NCBI GenBank assembly: GCA_008921705.1
Contig: VFFE01007649.1
Location: 820,652-884,651 of the forward strand
DNA: 64,000 nucleotides
Source: Burhinus oedicnemus
Taxonomy: Eukaryota > Chordata > Aves > Charadriiformes > Burhinidae
Direction of reading: 5' to 3'
Shown here: positions 13,001 to 23,630 of the stretch, piece after piece
Position numbering within the stretch: the stretch's first letter is position 1
How the letters are laid out: each line of letters starts with the position of its first letter
Position numbers and translations under genes: made by a program
The notes under the pieces: generated by a model
Database searches by the model: none
The model's input: the letters and a program-made list of their open reading frames with translations, nothing else
Told to the model about the DNA's origin: nothing

Positions 13001-15439
13001 GCAGGTGCTCCTCACCTCACCCCTCTCACCCCCATGAACAGAAAAGCAAGTTTGCCACAAACTTCATATGATGGCCATGCTCGCTTCAGGCCATGGTTCC
13101 CAAATCTACCTGTGTGCGGGCTTTTAGAGAAGCCAGGCATCATGCAAGCAACAGGACCACTTTACCCTTCCTCCAGCATTTTCCTGTTTGAACCAATATA
13201 TATCATCAACTTTATGAACGCTATTGTCCAATACACTGGGTGTCTCTGGGTACATCTCAGGACCTCAGTGTTTGCATTTTTTGTGATAGCTGCTGCTTTT
13301 CTTACAGATGTAGTGTCTGGAGTGAAATGCAAAAATGTGAATCCCAAGCCGAGTTCCTATATATGAACAGGTGTGTTCTAAGAAATACTAAAATAACTAT
13401 GTATAGAGGAATAAAACCAGCAGACAGGAAGAAAGAAAAGGTTATGGACTCAAAATGACTTGAGCTTTATTCTTGACCTTTCTGGTATGCTTGTGCCAAA
13501 GTAGAAACATCAGTTTGTTATTATAGTCTGTTTCTGGGCTTCAGTGGTTTGTGAATTATGAAATTTCAGTCCTGGAGGTAGGGTTTATGTGTACACATTT
13601 TCTTTATATTTTGAATTCATTAAAAACAATGAAATATTTATAAACTTAATGGTTTCATTTTTTCAGTTTTTTAATAAAATTTTGATCTACCTGAAAAGAA
13701 AAAGAGTAAAAATTAAAATTTTAACAATTTTTTTCTCAAAAGGAGAGGTAAAGCTTCAATCTTTAAAACTTTGCTCTGATTTATCAAAGGTTTAACAGTG
13801 AGTGAAACAAACGATTCCTGTTTAAGTTCAAAATTCTTGTATGATGCTATGGACTGTGAGATGGTGACCTGCAAGATTAGAAAAAAAGGGACAGAAGGAG
13901 AATGGACAAGAAAAAATATTAGCATGTAAGGTGGACAGACACACACGTAAAATGAACAGTTAGACAGTTTTGTATGAAACACAGAGGCATTAAGTGCTGC
14001 ATAAAAGACACATCAAAGGAAAATTCTGCTGTTAAATTTGAGTAGGCAAATGCTGAAATTTCTTTTTTATTGAGATGTGAATTGAAGCTTAAGCAGGGCC
14101 AAGAGGGGAGATCTTGGAACGAAAGGAAGTCATTTGCAATTTAAATAATCTATCAATGAATTAAAACATGAAAAAGATACCACGGTGTGGAATTCAACAG
14201 CTGAAGTTGAGAAAAGGATTAAGTTACTGTTGTGATACATTTTAGGATGTAATTAAACATATTGGTGAACTTCAGCTGATGAATAGTTGTTAGAGTAAAT
14301 TATATGTTAAATATTTGTTAAAATGTCAGCTTATGGAGGAATGAAATTTGTCTCTGACAATATAAATAATTTTTTTCTTTTATTTTAAAAGTTTTTTCAG
14401 ACCAAATAGTGAAGTATAAAAAGAACTATTGCTTTTTCAAGTAGTAAAATAATTTTTCTAAGTAATTTCTGTTAAAAGTATCTTTTTCACTAAAAGTACT
14501 GAAGTGTTAATCACATCATTTTATAACAATATTAATAGTTGTAGTTTTTAGACATTTACTGTAACATTAGTTTCTAATTTGCAAATATTTGTCTAGTGTT
14601 TATTGCTTTCTTTAATGACTGTAGTGTTTGCTATGTAACATTCTTACAGTTTCTCTTATAGCTTCTTTATATAGAAATCTAATCATAGACTGACAGCATA
14701 ATTGCCAAGTATATGGATGATCTACATTTTACAACTTTATTAGCTTTTTAATCTCACTAGTAAATCTTGACTGTGCTTTTTGGGTAAATTTCACCTAGAC
14801 AACATCATCTTTCCAGAGCATAATTACAAAATGCTAGATGAAAAACTGTGTACAGATAGCAAATGGCTAAACATTATATGTGTAGGTGGGTAAGTGTAGC
14901 TAAGCAAAAGTAATACAAGACCTTCTCATAGCAAAACCAGATAAAATAATGGATACAGGAAATAAAGACTGCTGTTCAAGGATCCAGACTTGTAATATGG
15001 GAAATTAATACTTCAGCTTCATACTTTCCGTAAGTTTGAAGTTTTCATAGAAAGAAATGTGAAGTGTGAACTGGGTGTAATTGGTAATATTTTATTTACT
15101 TATATCTATAGATTAATGAAAACAGCAACCTTCAGTTTGAATAGACTTTCCTATGCATTGTTATAGATGTTCAATCTGCTCATGTAAAAGTCATGTCAAT
15201 AGTAACTTAGCAGATATTTGTGTGTTTGAAGAAAAAGTAAGGTTTTCATAACATGAAAATAGATCTTAATTTCTAGAACAAATTAATTCTAAACAGAGCT
15301 TCAACATCCACTAGCACTAGAAACTGAGCAAAAAAGTAAGGAGGAATTGTCAAACTACTCCTCTAAAAGCTAGGCTCCAAAGTAAATGTACAGCTCAGTG
15401 ATACGTTGGACTCATCCTTTAGTTTCAGGTTGTTACAAC
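4063..15439. other. Long unique AT-rich stretch, no gene seen
   Basis: About 11 kb with no CR1 or LTR homology that I can see. Reading frames are short (about 130 codons or fewer), overlapping and without recognisable domains. The GC-richer part at 12.6-13.2 kb has two overlapping frames of 113 and 129 codons but no known motif. The stretch holds a perfect palindrome (separate entry) and short homopolymer runs. Confidence 0.55.
11126..11161. repeat. Perfect 36-bp palindrome with no spacer
   Basis: Bases 11126-11143 (TGTCATTTATTTTGTAAA) are the exact reverse complement of 11144-11161. The match stops at both outer edges. The arms are AT-rich and lack a loop, so the site could form a short cruciform. 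It does not correspond to any repeat family I recognise. Confidence 0.95.
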
Positions 15440-16650
15440 AGTAGAAGAGATTATAGACATGTAGCCATGAATAGCAATAAATCAGCAGGATCAAAAGGTT
15501 TTCAACTAAGAGTTCCAGAAGAAAAAAAATACGACATTGATGAACAATTAACTGTGATTTGTAGGTAACCATTTTAATTAGCTTTGGTACCTGGCCAATG
15601 GGGAGTTACAATCTTTAAAAAGAGATCCAAGGGAACTCACAGAACTACAGACAGCTAACTCTGTCTTTCATGTTGAGTAAATCTTTTGAAATGCTAGAAA
15701 TTGGTCACATTAATAAATATATGGATAAATGTAATACAATGGGGAACAGTTAATGTGGCTTTTGTAAAGGGGAGTCATAGTTCACATTCATTTGTTGTAT
15801 GAAGAAACCACTTGAGCACATAGACGAATTTGATATGGTTGGTACAGTATGCATGCATTTGCAAAAATCTGCTGAAAAACCCCTCATCAAGGTTGTTTGA
15901 GAGACTAAGCTGCTGTGAGAGGGAAGATACCTTCATGAAATAGAAACTGTCTAAAAGAGGAAATACAGAAGACTGGTGTTAACAAAAAATACAATGTGTG
16001 TTGTGAAGTCCCTGGTGCTGCATATACTGTTTACTGTGTGTTGTTCCACTATAAAGTTAAAGAAGAGTAAAACTCACTGTTCTACTGAGCTGTGATCATC
16101 AGAATTATAAATGGTACTGGCAAGGGTAAATTTGATAATGAACCATAGAGAATGGCTTCTATACAAGGAGAGATTTTATAAGCAAGGTTATTCAAATTTG
16201 GAAAAGGGATAACTAAGGACGGTATAATTGAAATATATGAAGTCATGAATGGCAGGGATAAAGTGATTTAGGAGCTGTTATTCACCATACATAACATGAA
16301 ACCCAGCAAACACCCAAGTAAAATATCAGGCAGAAGTGTAAATTGCCTTTCATATAATACATAATTAAATTATGTAACTCATTGCTGCAGGATGTTTTGG
16401 ATGCCAAAATATAAATCAGTTCAAAAAGCAATTAGCTGAACGAATGGAAGAAGCTCCATTAAGGGCTATTAAATACAACAATGTGGGTACAACTCTAAAA
16501 CCTCGTATTTCCAGAAGGAGTCTTCACTGATAGAGGTGCCTAAATATGCTTTTTCTTTACCTATACGCCCCTGCAAAAAATCAGTCCTGACCAGTATGGG
16601 AGATGAGATTCTGGGCACTATGGACCTTTGTTCTGACCTTGTCATAATCC
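15440..16650 (+). mobile_element. Ancient CR1 LINE relic of an older, turtle-like type
   Basis: A heavily decayed CR1 copy of an older lineage than the others here. Recognisable blocks run in order. A finger-region stretch around AACAATTAACTGTGATTTG is followed by TCTTTAAAAAGAGATCCAAG (the IFKK..DP region). Next comes the 'SQHGF.KG' region near 15745-15775, then the 'PH..LL' region near 15880. Then come a thumb-region stretch near 16160-16260, a 3' block near 16380-16440, and the end-of-element block CTATGGACCTTTGTTCTGAC near 16618. That last block matches the 'GGACCTTTGGTCTGACCC' end typical of older CR1 families common in turtles and crocodilians. Stops occur in every frame and a large part of the RT palm, including the catalytic region, is missing. 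Edges are approximate. Confidence 0.8.
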
Positions 16651-17092
16651 CTCCTGCTTACCCCTGAGGAGGATTCAGGGCTGTGAATGCAAAAACAGGC
16701 ATATACAAAGCAGTTGCTTGAGAGGACAAGGGGATCACCTGCACCTGTTGCATGGGAAAATGAGTAAGAGAGGCAGTAAAAGGTAAGGATATTTTACCCA
16801 GATCTAACCATGTCCCTATCCTGTGAATGATATAGATATAATTAGCTCGAACCTTAGATTGGATTTCAAATTCTATAACATTCAATTAAAATTTGCAATA
16901 AAGTTTAAGCACAATGAAATAAATTAGTTGTCATAACTTTTGTCATGGTATCACACATGCTTCATTCCAATTGGGAAATCAAGCACATTACAGAAATACT
17001 CCAAGGAGAGCTATTCTATTTTTCATATGTTTCTCTACTCAGATGTGACACCTCCTGACCAAACCCAGTGACTCTAATGAGAATCATACAAA
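16651..17092. other. Unique sequence between repeats
   Basis: About 440 bases with nothing recognisable between the ancient CR1 end and the tail of the next CR1. Confidence 0.55.
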
Positions 17093-17169
17093 CATAGAAT
17101 CACTTAGGTTGGAAAAGACCTTTAAGGTCATCAAGTCCAACTGTTAACCTAGCACTGCCAAATCCACCA

Positions 17170-18818
17170 CTAAACCATGTCCCTAAGCGCCACATCTACA
17201 TGTCTTTTAAATACCTCCAGGGACGGTGACTTAAACACTTCCCTGGGCAACTTGTTCCAATGCTTGACAACCCTTTCAATGATGAAATTTTTCCTAATAT
17301 CAAGTCTAAACCTCCCCTGGCACAACTTGAGGCCATTTCCTCTTGTCCTATCAGTTGTTACTTGGGAGAAGAGACTGACCCCTGCCTGGCTACAACCTCC
17401 TTTGAGGTAGTTGTAGAGAGTGATAAGGTCTCCCCTGAGCCTCCTCTTCTCCAGAGTAAATAACCCCAGTTCCCTCAGACGCTTCTCATGATGCTTGTTC
17501 TCTAGACCCTTCACCATCTTCATTGCCCTTCTCTGGACACACTCCAGCATCTCAATGTCTTTCTTGTAGTGAGGGACCCAAAAGTGAACACAGGGCTTGA
17601 GGTGTGGCCTCACCAGTACTCAGGTACATGGGGACAATCACTTCCCTAGTCCTGCTGGCCACAGTATTCCTGATACAGACCAGCATGCTGTTGGCCTTCT
17701 TGGCCACCTAGGCACACTGCCAGCTCATATTCAGCTGGCTGTCGACCAACACCCCCAGGGTCCTTTTCCACTAGGCAGCTTTCCAGCCACCCTTCCCCAG
17801 GCCTGTAGTGTTGCATGGGGTTGTTGTGACCCAAGTGCAGGACACGGCACTTGGCCACGTTGAACTTCATACCACTGACCTTGTCCCATTGATCCCATCT
17901 GTCCAGATTCCTCTGTAGAGCCTTCCTACCCTCAAGCAGATCAACACTCACACCCAACTTGATGTCATCTGCAAACTTACTGAGGGTGCACTTGATCCCC
18001 TCATCCAGATCATTGCTAAAGATATTAAACAGAACTGGCCCCAATACTGAGACCTGGGGAACACCACCTGTGACAGGCTGCCAGCTGGATTTAACTCCAT
18101 TCACCACAACTCTTTGGGCCTGGTCATCCAGGCAGTTTTTTACACTGCGAAGAGTATGCACATTCAACCAATGAGCAGCCAGATTCTCCAGGAGAATGCT
18201 GTGGGAAATGGTGTCAAAGGCTTTACTAAAGTCTAGGAAGACAACATCCACAGCCTTTTTTGTCATCCACAAAGCGGGTCACCTTGTCATAGAAGGAGAT
18301 CAGGTTTGTCAAGCAGGACCCATAAACCCATTTCACAAACCCATCCTGTCTGGGCCTGATCACTGGGTTTTCCTGTATGTGCCATGTGATGATACTCAAG
18401 ATGATCTGCTCCACAACCTTCCCCAGCACCAAGGTCAGACTGACAGGCCTGTAGTTCCCAGATCCTCCTTCCGGCCCTTCCTGTAGATGGATGTCACATT
18501 TGCTAACTTGCAGTCAGCTGGGACCTCCCTGGTTAGCCAAGACTGCTGATAAAGGATGGAAAGTGGCTTGGTGAGTGCTGACGCCAGCTCCCTCAGTACC
18601 CTTGGATGGACCCTATGCAGCACCATAGACTTACGTGTGTCTAAGTGGTGTAGCAGGTCTCTAACCACTTCCCCTTGGATTATGGTGGCTTCATGCTGCT
18701 CCCTGTGCCTGTCTTCCAGCCCAGGGGGCTGGGTTCCCCGAGAACAACTGGCCTTGCTCTTAAAGACTGAGGCAAAGGAGGCATTAAGTACCTCAGCCTT
18801 TTCCTCATCCTTTGTCAC
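17170..18818 (-). pseudogene. Broken CR1 ORF2: reverse transcriptase region
   Basis: The RT region of the surrounding CR1 is spread over several minus-strand frames. 18435-18818 holds the finger part ([39 protein letters not shown]). 17646-18272 holds the palm: [14 protein letters not shown] is motif A with its Asp, [15 protein letters not shown] is motif B with Gly changed to Val after the Gln, and [11 protein letters not shown] is motif C with both Asp residues. 17170-17613 holds the thumb and C-terminal block ([29 protein letters not shown]). Frames change near 17640 and near 18280-18440. It cannot make an intact protein. Confidence 0.9.
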
Positions 18819-19207
18819 TATGTTTCACGCCACATCCAATAAAGGATGCAGGTTCTCCTTAGCCTTCTTTTTGCCGCTAATGTATTTATAGAAACATTTT
18901 TTATTGTCTTTTGTGTCTGTAGCCAGATTAACTTCTAGTTGGGCTTTGGCCCTTCTAATTTTCTCCCTGCATAATCCCATGACCTCCTTGTAGTCCTCCT
19001 GAGTGACCTGCCCGTTCTTCTAAAGGTTGTAAACACTTTTTTTCCCCCCTGAATTCCAGCCAGAGCTCTCTGTTCAGCCAGGCTTATGTTCTTCCCCTCC
19101 AGTTTGTCTTTCAGCACACGGGGACAGCCAGCTCCTTCACCTGTAAGATTTTGTTCTTGAAGAGTGTCCCTGCCTTCCTGGACTCCTTTGCCCTTTAGGA
19201 TGGCCTC

Positions 19208-19525
19208 TCAAGGGACTCTGTCAACCAGGCTCCTAAACAGGCCAAAGTCTGACCTCTGGAAGTCCAAGGTAGCACTTCTGCTGATCCCCCTCCTTACTTC
19301 TCCAGTGATCAAAAACTCTATCATTTTGTGGTCACTATGCATCAGATGGCCTCCAACCATCAGATCACCCATAATTCCTTCTTTGTTTGCAGACAAGGGG
19401 TCTAGCAGGGCACCTTCCTTCGTTGGCTCACTCACCATCTGTGTCAGAAAGTTATATTCCACATGCTTCAGGAACCTCCTAGACTGTTTCGTCTCTGCTG
19501 TATTGTATTTACAGCAGACGGCTGG
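19208..19525 (-). pseudogene. Broken CR1 ORF2: C-terminal endonuclease fragment
   Basis: The minus-strand frame contains an FLTQMVSEPTKEGALLD block and then the EN catalytic motif SDHKMIEF, followed by LDFQRSDFGLFRSLVDRVP at the EN-linker border. The frame can be followed upstream to a KQSRRFLKH-like block near 19480-19500. The N-terminal EN half with the catalytic Asn and Glu is absent because the element is cut near 19535. Confidence 0.85.
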
Positions 19526-19539
19526 TAAGACATATCCTC

Positions 19540-19561
19540 TTTTTTTTTTGGGGGGGGGGGG
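19540..19561. repeat. T10-G12 homopolymer junction
   Basis: Ten T followed by twelve G, directly at the 5' truncation point of the neighbouring minus-strand CR1. It is a slippage-prone and sequencing-error-prone site. Confidence 0.9.
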
Positions 19562-20421
19562 AGCAGAGGGAGCCCTTTCTTTTTCTATGTTATTTTATTT
19601 CCATTTAAAAGAAAGGTCTTTGAATAGATTCCTTGTAATCAGGTGTTTTTAAGGGTTACAGCTAGCACTGAGAAAGTGAAGCTTTGGAGTAGTTTTCTCG
19701 TTATGTTTTCTTTCCCTTTTCAACACTGTAGAAAAAAATCCTTCTCTTTCAGTCATTTCTTTAATGACCTTTGTCACCAGTCTTCAAACTGAGCTGAAGA
19801 TTTTCTGTGAGGGTTTCTGCCATTCTTGCACAGAAGTCTCTGATGTAAACACTAAGGAGAAGCTTTAATTGATATGCTTAAAATAATTAGAAAGCAACAG
19901 AGCTCAGCAGGGCTGTTTAGGACTAAAGGCTAACAAGGAACCAAATCCCCAGACAATGATGTGATCATTAGGAAAACTCAGAGATAAAACATGACATTTT
20001 GGAGAGCTAGGATGTGTGATTCAAAGTATTCCAAAGAAAATAAAGAAAAAAAACCCCAAAACTTGCAGAAATAGTGCTGTGGAAATGAAGCAGAATTTTT
20101 CCCTCTGTGAGCATATAGGTCCTCTATTTAAAGTACAATATTTTAATATTGCTTATGGCTGTGACAGTCTTTATAGATAGTTATTTGAGATGCTCTTGTG
20201 AAGCTTTTATGTGTAGTACTTAAAGAGCAATACTCTTTTTCTAATATCTGATTTTTAAATTTTATTGTATTTTTTTAATGCAGAGATGCATTTCAATTTA
20301 TTCACCATGGCAGAATAATAATTATTTTTTCAGCTGATAATATTAGAGTGATAGGGGTAATTTTGCTAACTCTTTGGAATAGCTGATAAATCCTTTAATG
20401 TAAAGAATATGTGCAAGTTGC
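19562..20421. other. Unique AT-rich sequence, no gene seen
   Basis: About 860 bases between the CR1 and the LTR. Nothing recognisable apart from short A runs. Confidence 0.55.
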
Positions 20422-20997
20422 TGTTATGGTTTGAGAAACCCACAACAATTTATTGTTGTTTAGACAATTATTCTATCCCCTGATGACCCCTCCTCCCCCA
20501 GGAAGGGGAATTAGGAAGAAAACAAGGAAACCTGGGAGCTGAAATATAAACAGATTTAATAGAATAAGACTAGCTAATTAACAGTAATAACATTAAAGAA
20601 CCAATAGTGATCCTGATACTAATATAAAATATACAAGGATTATACTCAGCCAACTATATCAGCAGGAAGCTGTGCACTCCCAGCAGTGGACAGCAAATGT
20701 CGGGCACTGTGAGTGCTACGGCTTCAGGAGGAAGGGAAGGGCTCAGGGGTCCGGCACTGGGGCAAGAAGTCCTCTGGATTGCAGCCATCAAGGGAGAGAG
20801 AGAACTTTGCAGCAAACTTCCTAATTTGTATTGATTGTAACATTCATAGTATGAAATAATCCTCTTGGCCAGCTTGGGTCAAGTGCCCAGGTCTCGCTCC
20901 TCCTCATCCCTGCACCTGGCTAGCTCGAAAACACTGAGACCTTGAAACCCACACACCATAGCTGGCTATAAAGTAAATAGTTTCACAAATTCAGACA
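20422..20997 (-). mobile_element. Solo ERV LTR (avian ERVL-like), minus strand
   Basis: On the minus strand this 576-bp segment starts TGTCTG and ends CCATAACA (plus strand TGTTATGGTTTGAG at its left edge), i.e. the TG...CA ends of an LTR. A polyadenylation-like ATTAAA lies at 20555-20560 on the minus strand, about 135 bases before the LTR end. The block around 20850-20900 (TTGGCCAGCTTGGGTCAAG in plus orientation) resembles the U3 of avian ERVL LTRs as I recall them, though the TATA area is decayed. There is no gag, pro, pol or env on either side, so it is a solo LTR. The flanking 5-mers do not form a clear target-site duplication, so edges may be off by a few bases. Confidence 0.75.
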
Positions 20998-22519
20998 CTA
21001 GAGTCTTCTAAAAGTACAGTTTTCCCAAGCATTAGAAATTAGTCTTGTGCCGTTCAGACCAGAACAATTGCCCATGAGTCATTTCCTTAGAACATAGGTA
21101 TGTCCATTTCACATCACTCATATTATGAAAGAGGATCAGGATTTCTCTCCCTTCAACCTTCCAAACTATATCTAAAATGTTTTGTCTGCTACAGAGTTTG
21201 GAGTAAGCAGCATTCAATTTGCAGATAAATTAATATAAGTTTTAGGAAAAGCATATGTGTATTAAATACTGAACTGACTATCTGCAACTATAGCTGGTTT
21301 GTCATGCTTGACTCTGGCAGTTTTCATTATTTCCTGATTCTAGGTAGAAGCACAATAATTCTGCAGACAGTTTGTCTTTCTTGCCATTTTACTACATGTT
21401 GTCTCTAATAGGTCGCAAATAGCTTTGTATTCAGTATCCCGCTGTTATTAATGAAAGAGCAGTGTATTTCCAGTGTAGTAAATTGCTAATGAGGATATGC
21501 TTCATTGGTTTTTGTGTTTTTTTCTGTACCAATACGCTGTACATACCCATGCCAATGACATTAGCTGGACTGTGCATCATGACTATACCAGTGCTTGCAT
21601 GTGGAGGACAATGCTGGTTCTGTGGCACAATTGTGATGGGAGAGATGCATCCAGTACCTGAATTACTGAACGTGAGCTGTGGGGCCAGGGCAGAGGCAAA
21701 GCAGAACTTGTGGGTAAGGGTGTGAGGAGAGGTAAATCTGGGACATAGGAAAAGGAGTTGGCTATTTGATTTCCACATAACAATGCTTCCTTAGCTGTTG
21801 CTGGAACTCATATTCCTATAATGAATAATGGTGTGTCTTCCTTAGTAACATTCTCCTTTGTTTAGTGAAAGATAGTATAGGCATTCTCTTCGCTCATCTG
21901 CTTTTTGCAGGAGCAGCAGTGGTAGCCTTGACTAACCCATGCTTTTAAGGATGTGCTTTCTGACTTTCTAAAACTCTCTGAAAAGTTATAATTCAATAAC
22001 CTGATATTGTAAAAACAGGTGAAACAAGAATTAATGTGATTTTCACTAGTATTAACTGATATTATTGTATTCCTCTATAGAATAGGGAACAAAAGAAAAT
22101 TTATTTTTTAAGAACTTTGTTATCACCCAGATAAATCTATGGTAAGAAAAAACCAAACATTTATTATTTATTTATTTGATAAATAGGTATTATTATTACT
22201 ACAATCATTATTTGTATGGATCAGCTATTCATAAGAAGAAAGAGATGACAGATACATAAAATTTTGGAGATGAAAAGAGCAAAATTCAAGTCTTTGAAAT
22301 ATATAGAAACACAGATGTTGAGTGAAGCATGTGAATGAGGATGTGGGGAACTGTAGAAATATGGACATTTTAAATCTAGATTATATGAAGTTGAAATAGA
22401 AAATAAAAAATAAAAAAAACCTTGGAAAGAAGGAAGCTGCTTCTGGAATTTATTTGGAAAAAGTGAACAGAAGTGTGCTGGTAGAATGTGTGAGTTCTCA
22501 TTTGGTTGGAAATACTTTT
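20998..22519. other. Unique AT-rich sequence, no gene seen
   Basis: About 1.5 kb with overlapping short reading frames on both strands near 21431-21783 but no recognisable domain. Confidence 0.55.
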
Positions 22520-23630
22520 CTACAGTTTAAGAGGGTTATTGAGAGAATAATTGCAGAACAGAATCTCAACAAATAAGATATGAAACACTTAGAAGACAAC
22601 AAGGAGATGAGTAGTATTCTGACACGAGTAGCATCTGACATGTCAACAAATGACATCAAACAATGAAAAGTTCTTCCTGCAAAAAAGTAACAGACTTGGT
22701 AGATAAGGGAAGCATTAGATGACATACCATCTTGACCTTAAGTCTACCGATATTACCTTCCATGATATTGTTCCAAATAAATAAGAACAAACTATTTCAT
22801 ATGTGTTTGGGGAGCACAATTCTGATATTCACGTTTATCGGTACTTCATAGCTAGAAAGGAAGGAGGTCCTGGAGGGTGTCAGAGGGATCTGTCCTACCT
22901 TCAGTTCTGCTCAGTGTTCAGTCAGCTAGGATGACAGAGTGGAAAAACTGCTTATTAAATTGATAGGATGGATTGTAAGGATTCTGGGAGGACAGAACAG
23001 GTATTCAAAATGGTCTTAAATCAGAGGAATTCATCTTAAGTAGTTGGATAAAATCCAATAAGGTCAACACTTACTCAGAAATAATGAAGTGCACAAATGC
23101 AGACTTGTGAGCAACTGGTCAGTTTTGTAGAAAGGATTAAAGGATCATGATGAATGTAATCAATCATATAGTTGCAAAACACAAAGATAACGCTGCAAGG
23201 CAGGTGTGTTAATCCATCTCTCCTCCATTCCCGTAAGATTTCAGAGCAATATTGTATCCAGTTTTTGTCACTGCACTTTGAAAGAGGTGTGGTTCAACTG
23301 GAGTTAGTCCAGAGTAGGACACTGAAAAAAATAAGTAGATGAAAAATTAAGTCCTATTAAGAAGCACTGAGCATTTTAGGTCAAAAGAGGGAATCCCTAA
23401 GGGAAAGGATGAGGGAGGACTAAGTCTTCAGGTACGTAAAGATACATGAAGGTGCCTAAAGGGCTGCAAACAGAAGAAAACTTGTCCATTTTCTATGTCC
23501 ATAATGTTACAAGAATAGTGAAATTCTGGAATACAGTGGTGGGAAGGTTACAGTGCCTTCAGTAAGGGATGCAGCCATGGCAGGGCAGACAAAACTTTCT
23601 AAGGAATAATGTAGATATTACAGATCCTGC
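22520..23630 (+). mobile_element. Ancient CR1 LINE relic, RT region to near the 3' end
   Basis: A very decayed CR1 copy readable only in patches. The order of patches is that of CR1 RT. About 22540-22610 resembles the 'I..EQ.L...KHLE..KE' block. 22688-22755 resembles 'LVDKG...D..YLD.SKAFDTVPHDIL' (motif A region). 22865-22925 gives a GVRGICPTFSSAQ-type remnant of the '[13 protein letters not shown]' motif B region. 23255-23325 gives a 'YCIQFL.LHFERG.VQLE.VQSRT' remnant of the thumb. 23380-23600 corresponds to the C-terminal block. There is no long open frame and no clean 3' tail. Boundaries are approximate to about 50 bases. Confidence 0.75.

Larger units (their letters stand above)
17093..19535 (-). 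mobile_element. CR1 LINE, 2.4 kb, 5'-truncated within the endonuclease domain
   Basis: This minus-strand CR1 begins (element 3' end) with CATAGAATCACTTAGGTTGG and a ttaaggtcatcaagtccaac block. It extends leftward in element terms through RT, the linker and part of EN. The 5' end lies near 19535, next to a T10-G12 homopolymer junction. ORF2 is split into several minus-strand pieces by frameshifts and stops. The catalytic FADD box of RT is retained (FADDIKL) and the EN SDH box is retained (SDHKMIEF), but the frame is broken. Compared with the subfamily at 46-47 kb this copy is more diverged, suggesting an older insertion. Confidence 0.96.

Noticed and set aside
12639..13366. Two overlapping frames of 113 and 129 codons as a possible gene
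   Set aside because: No recognisable domain, frames overlap in different phases, and other frames on both strands are open over the same region; no splice pattern or homology can be supported.
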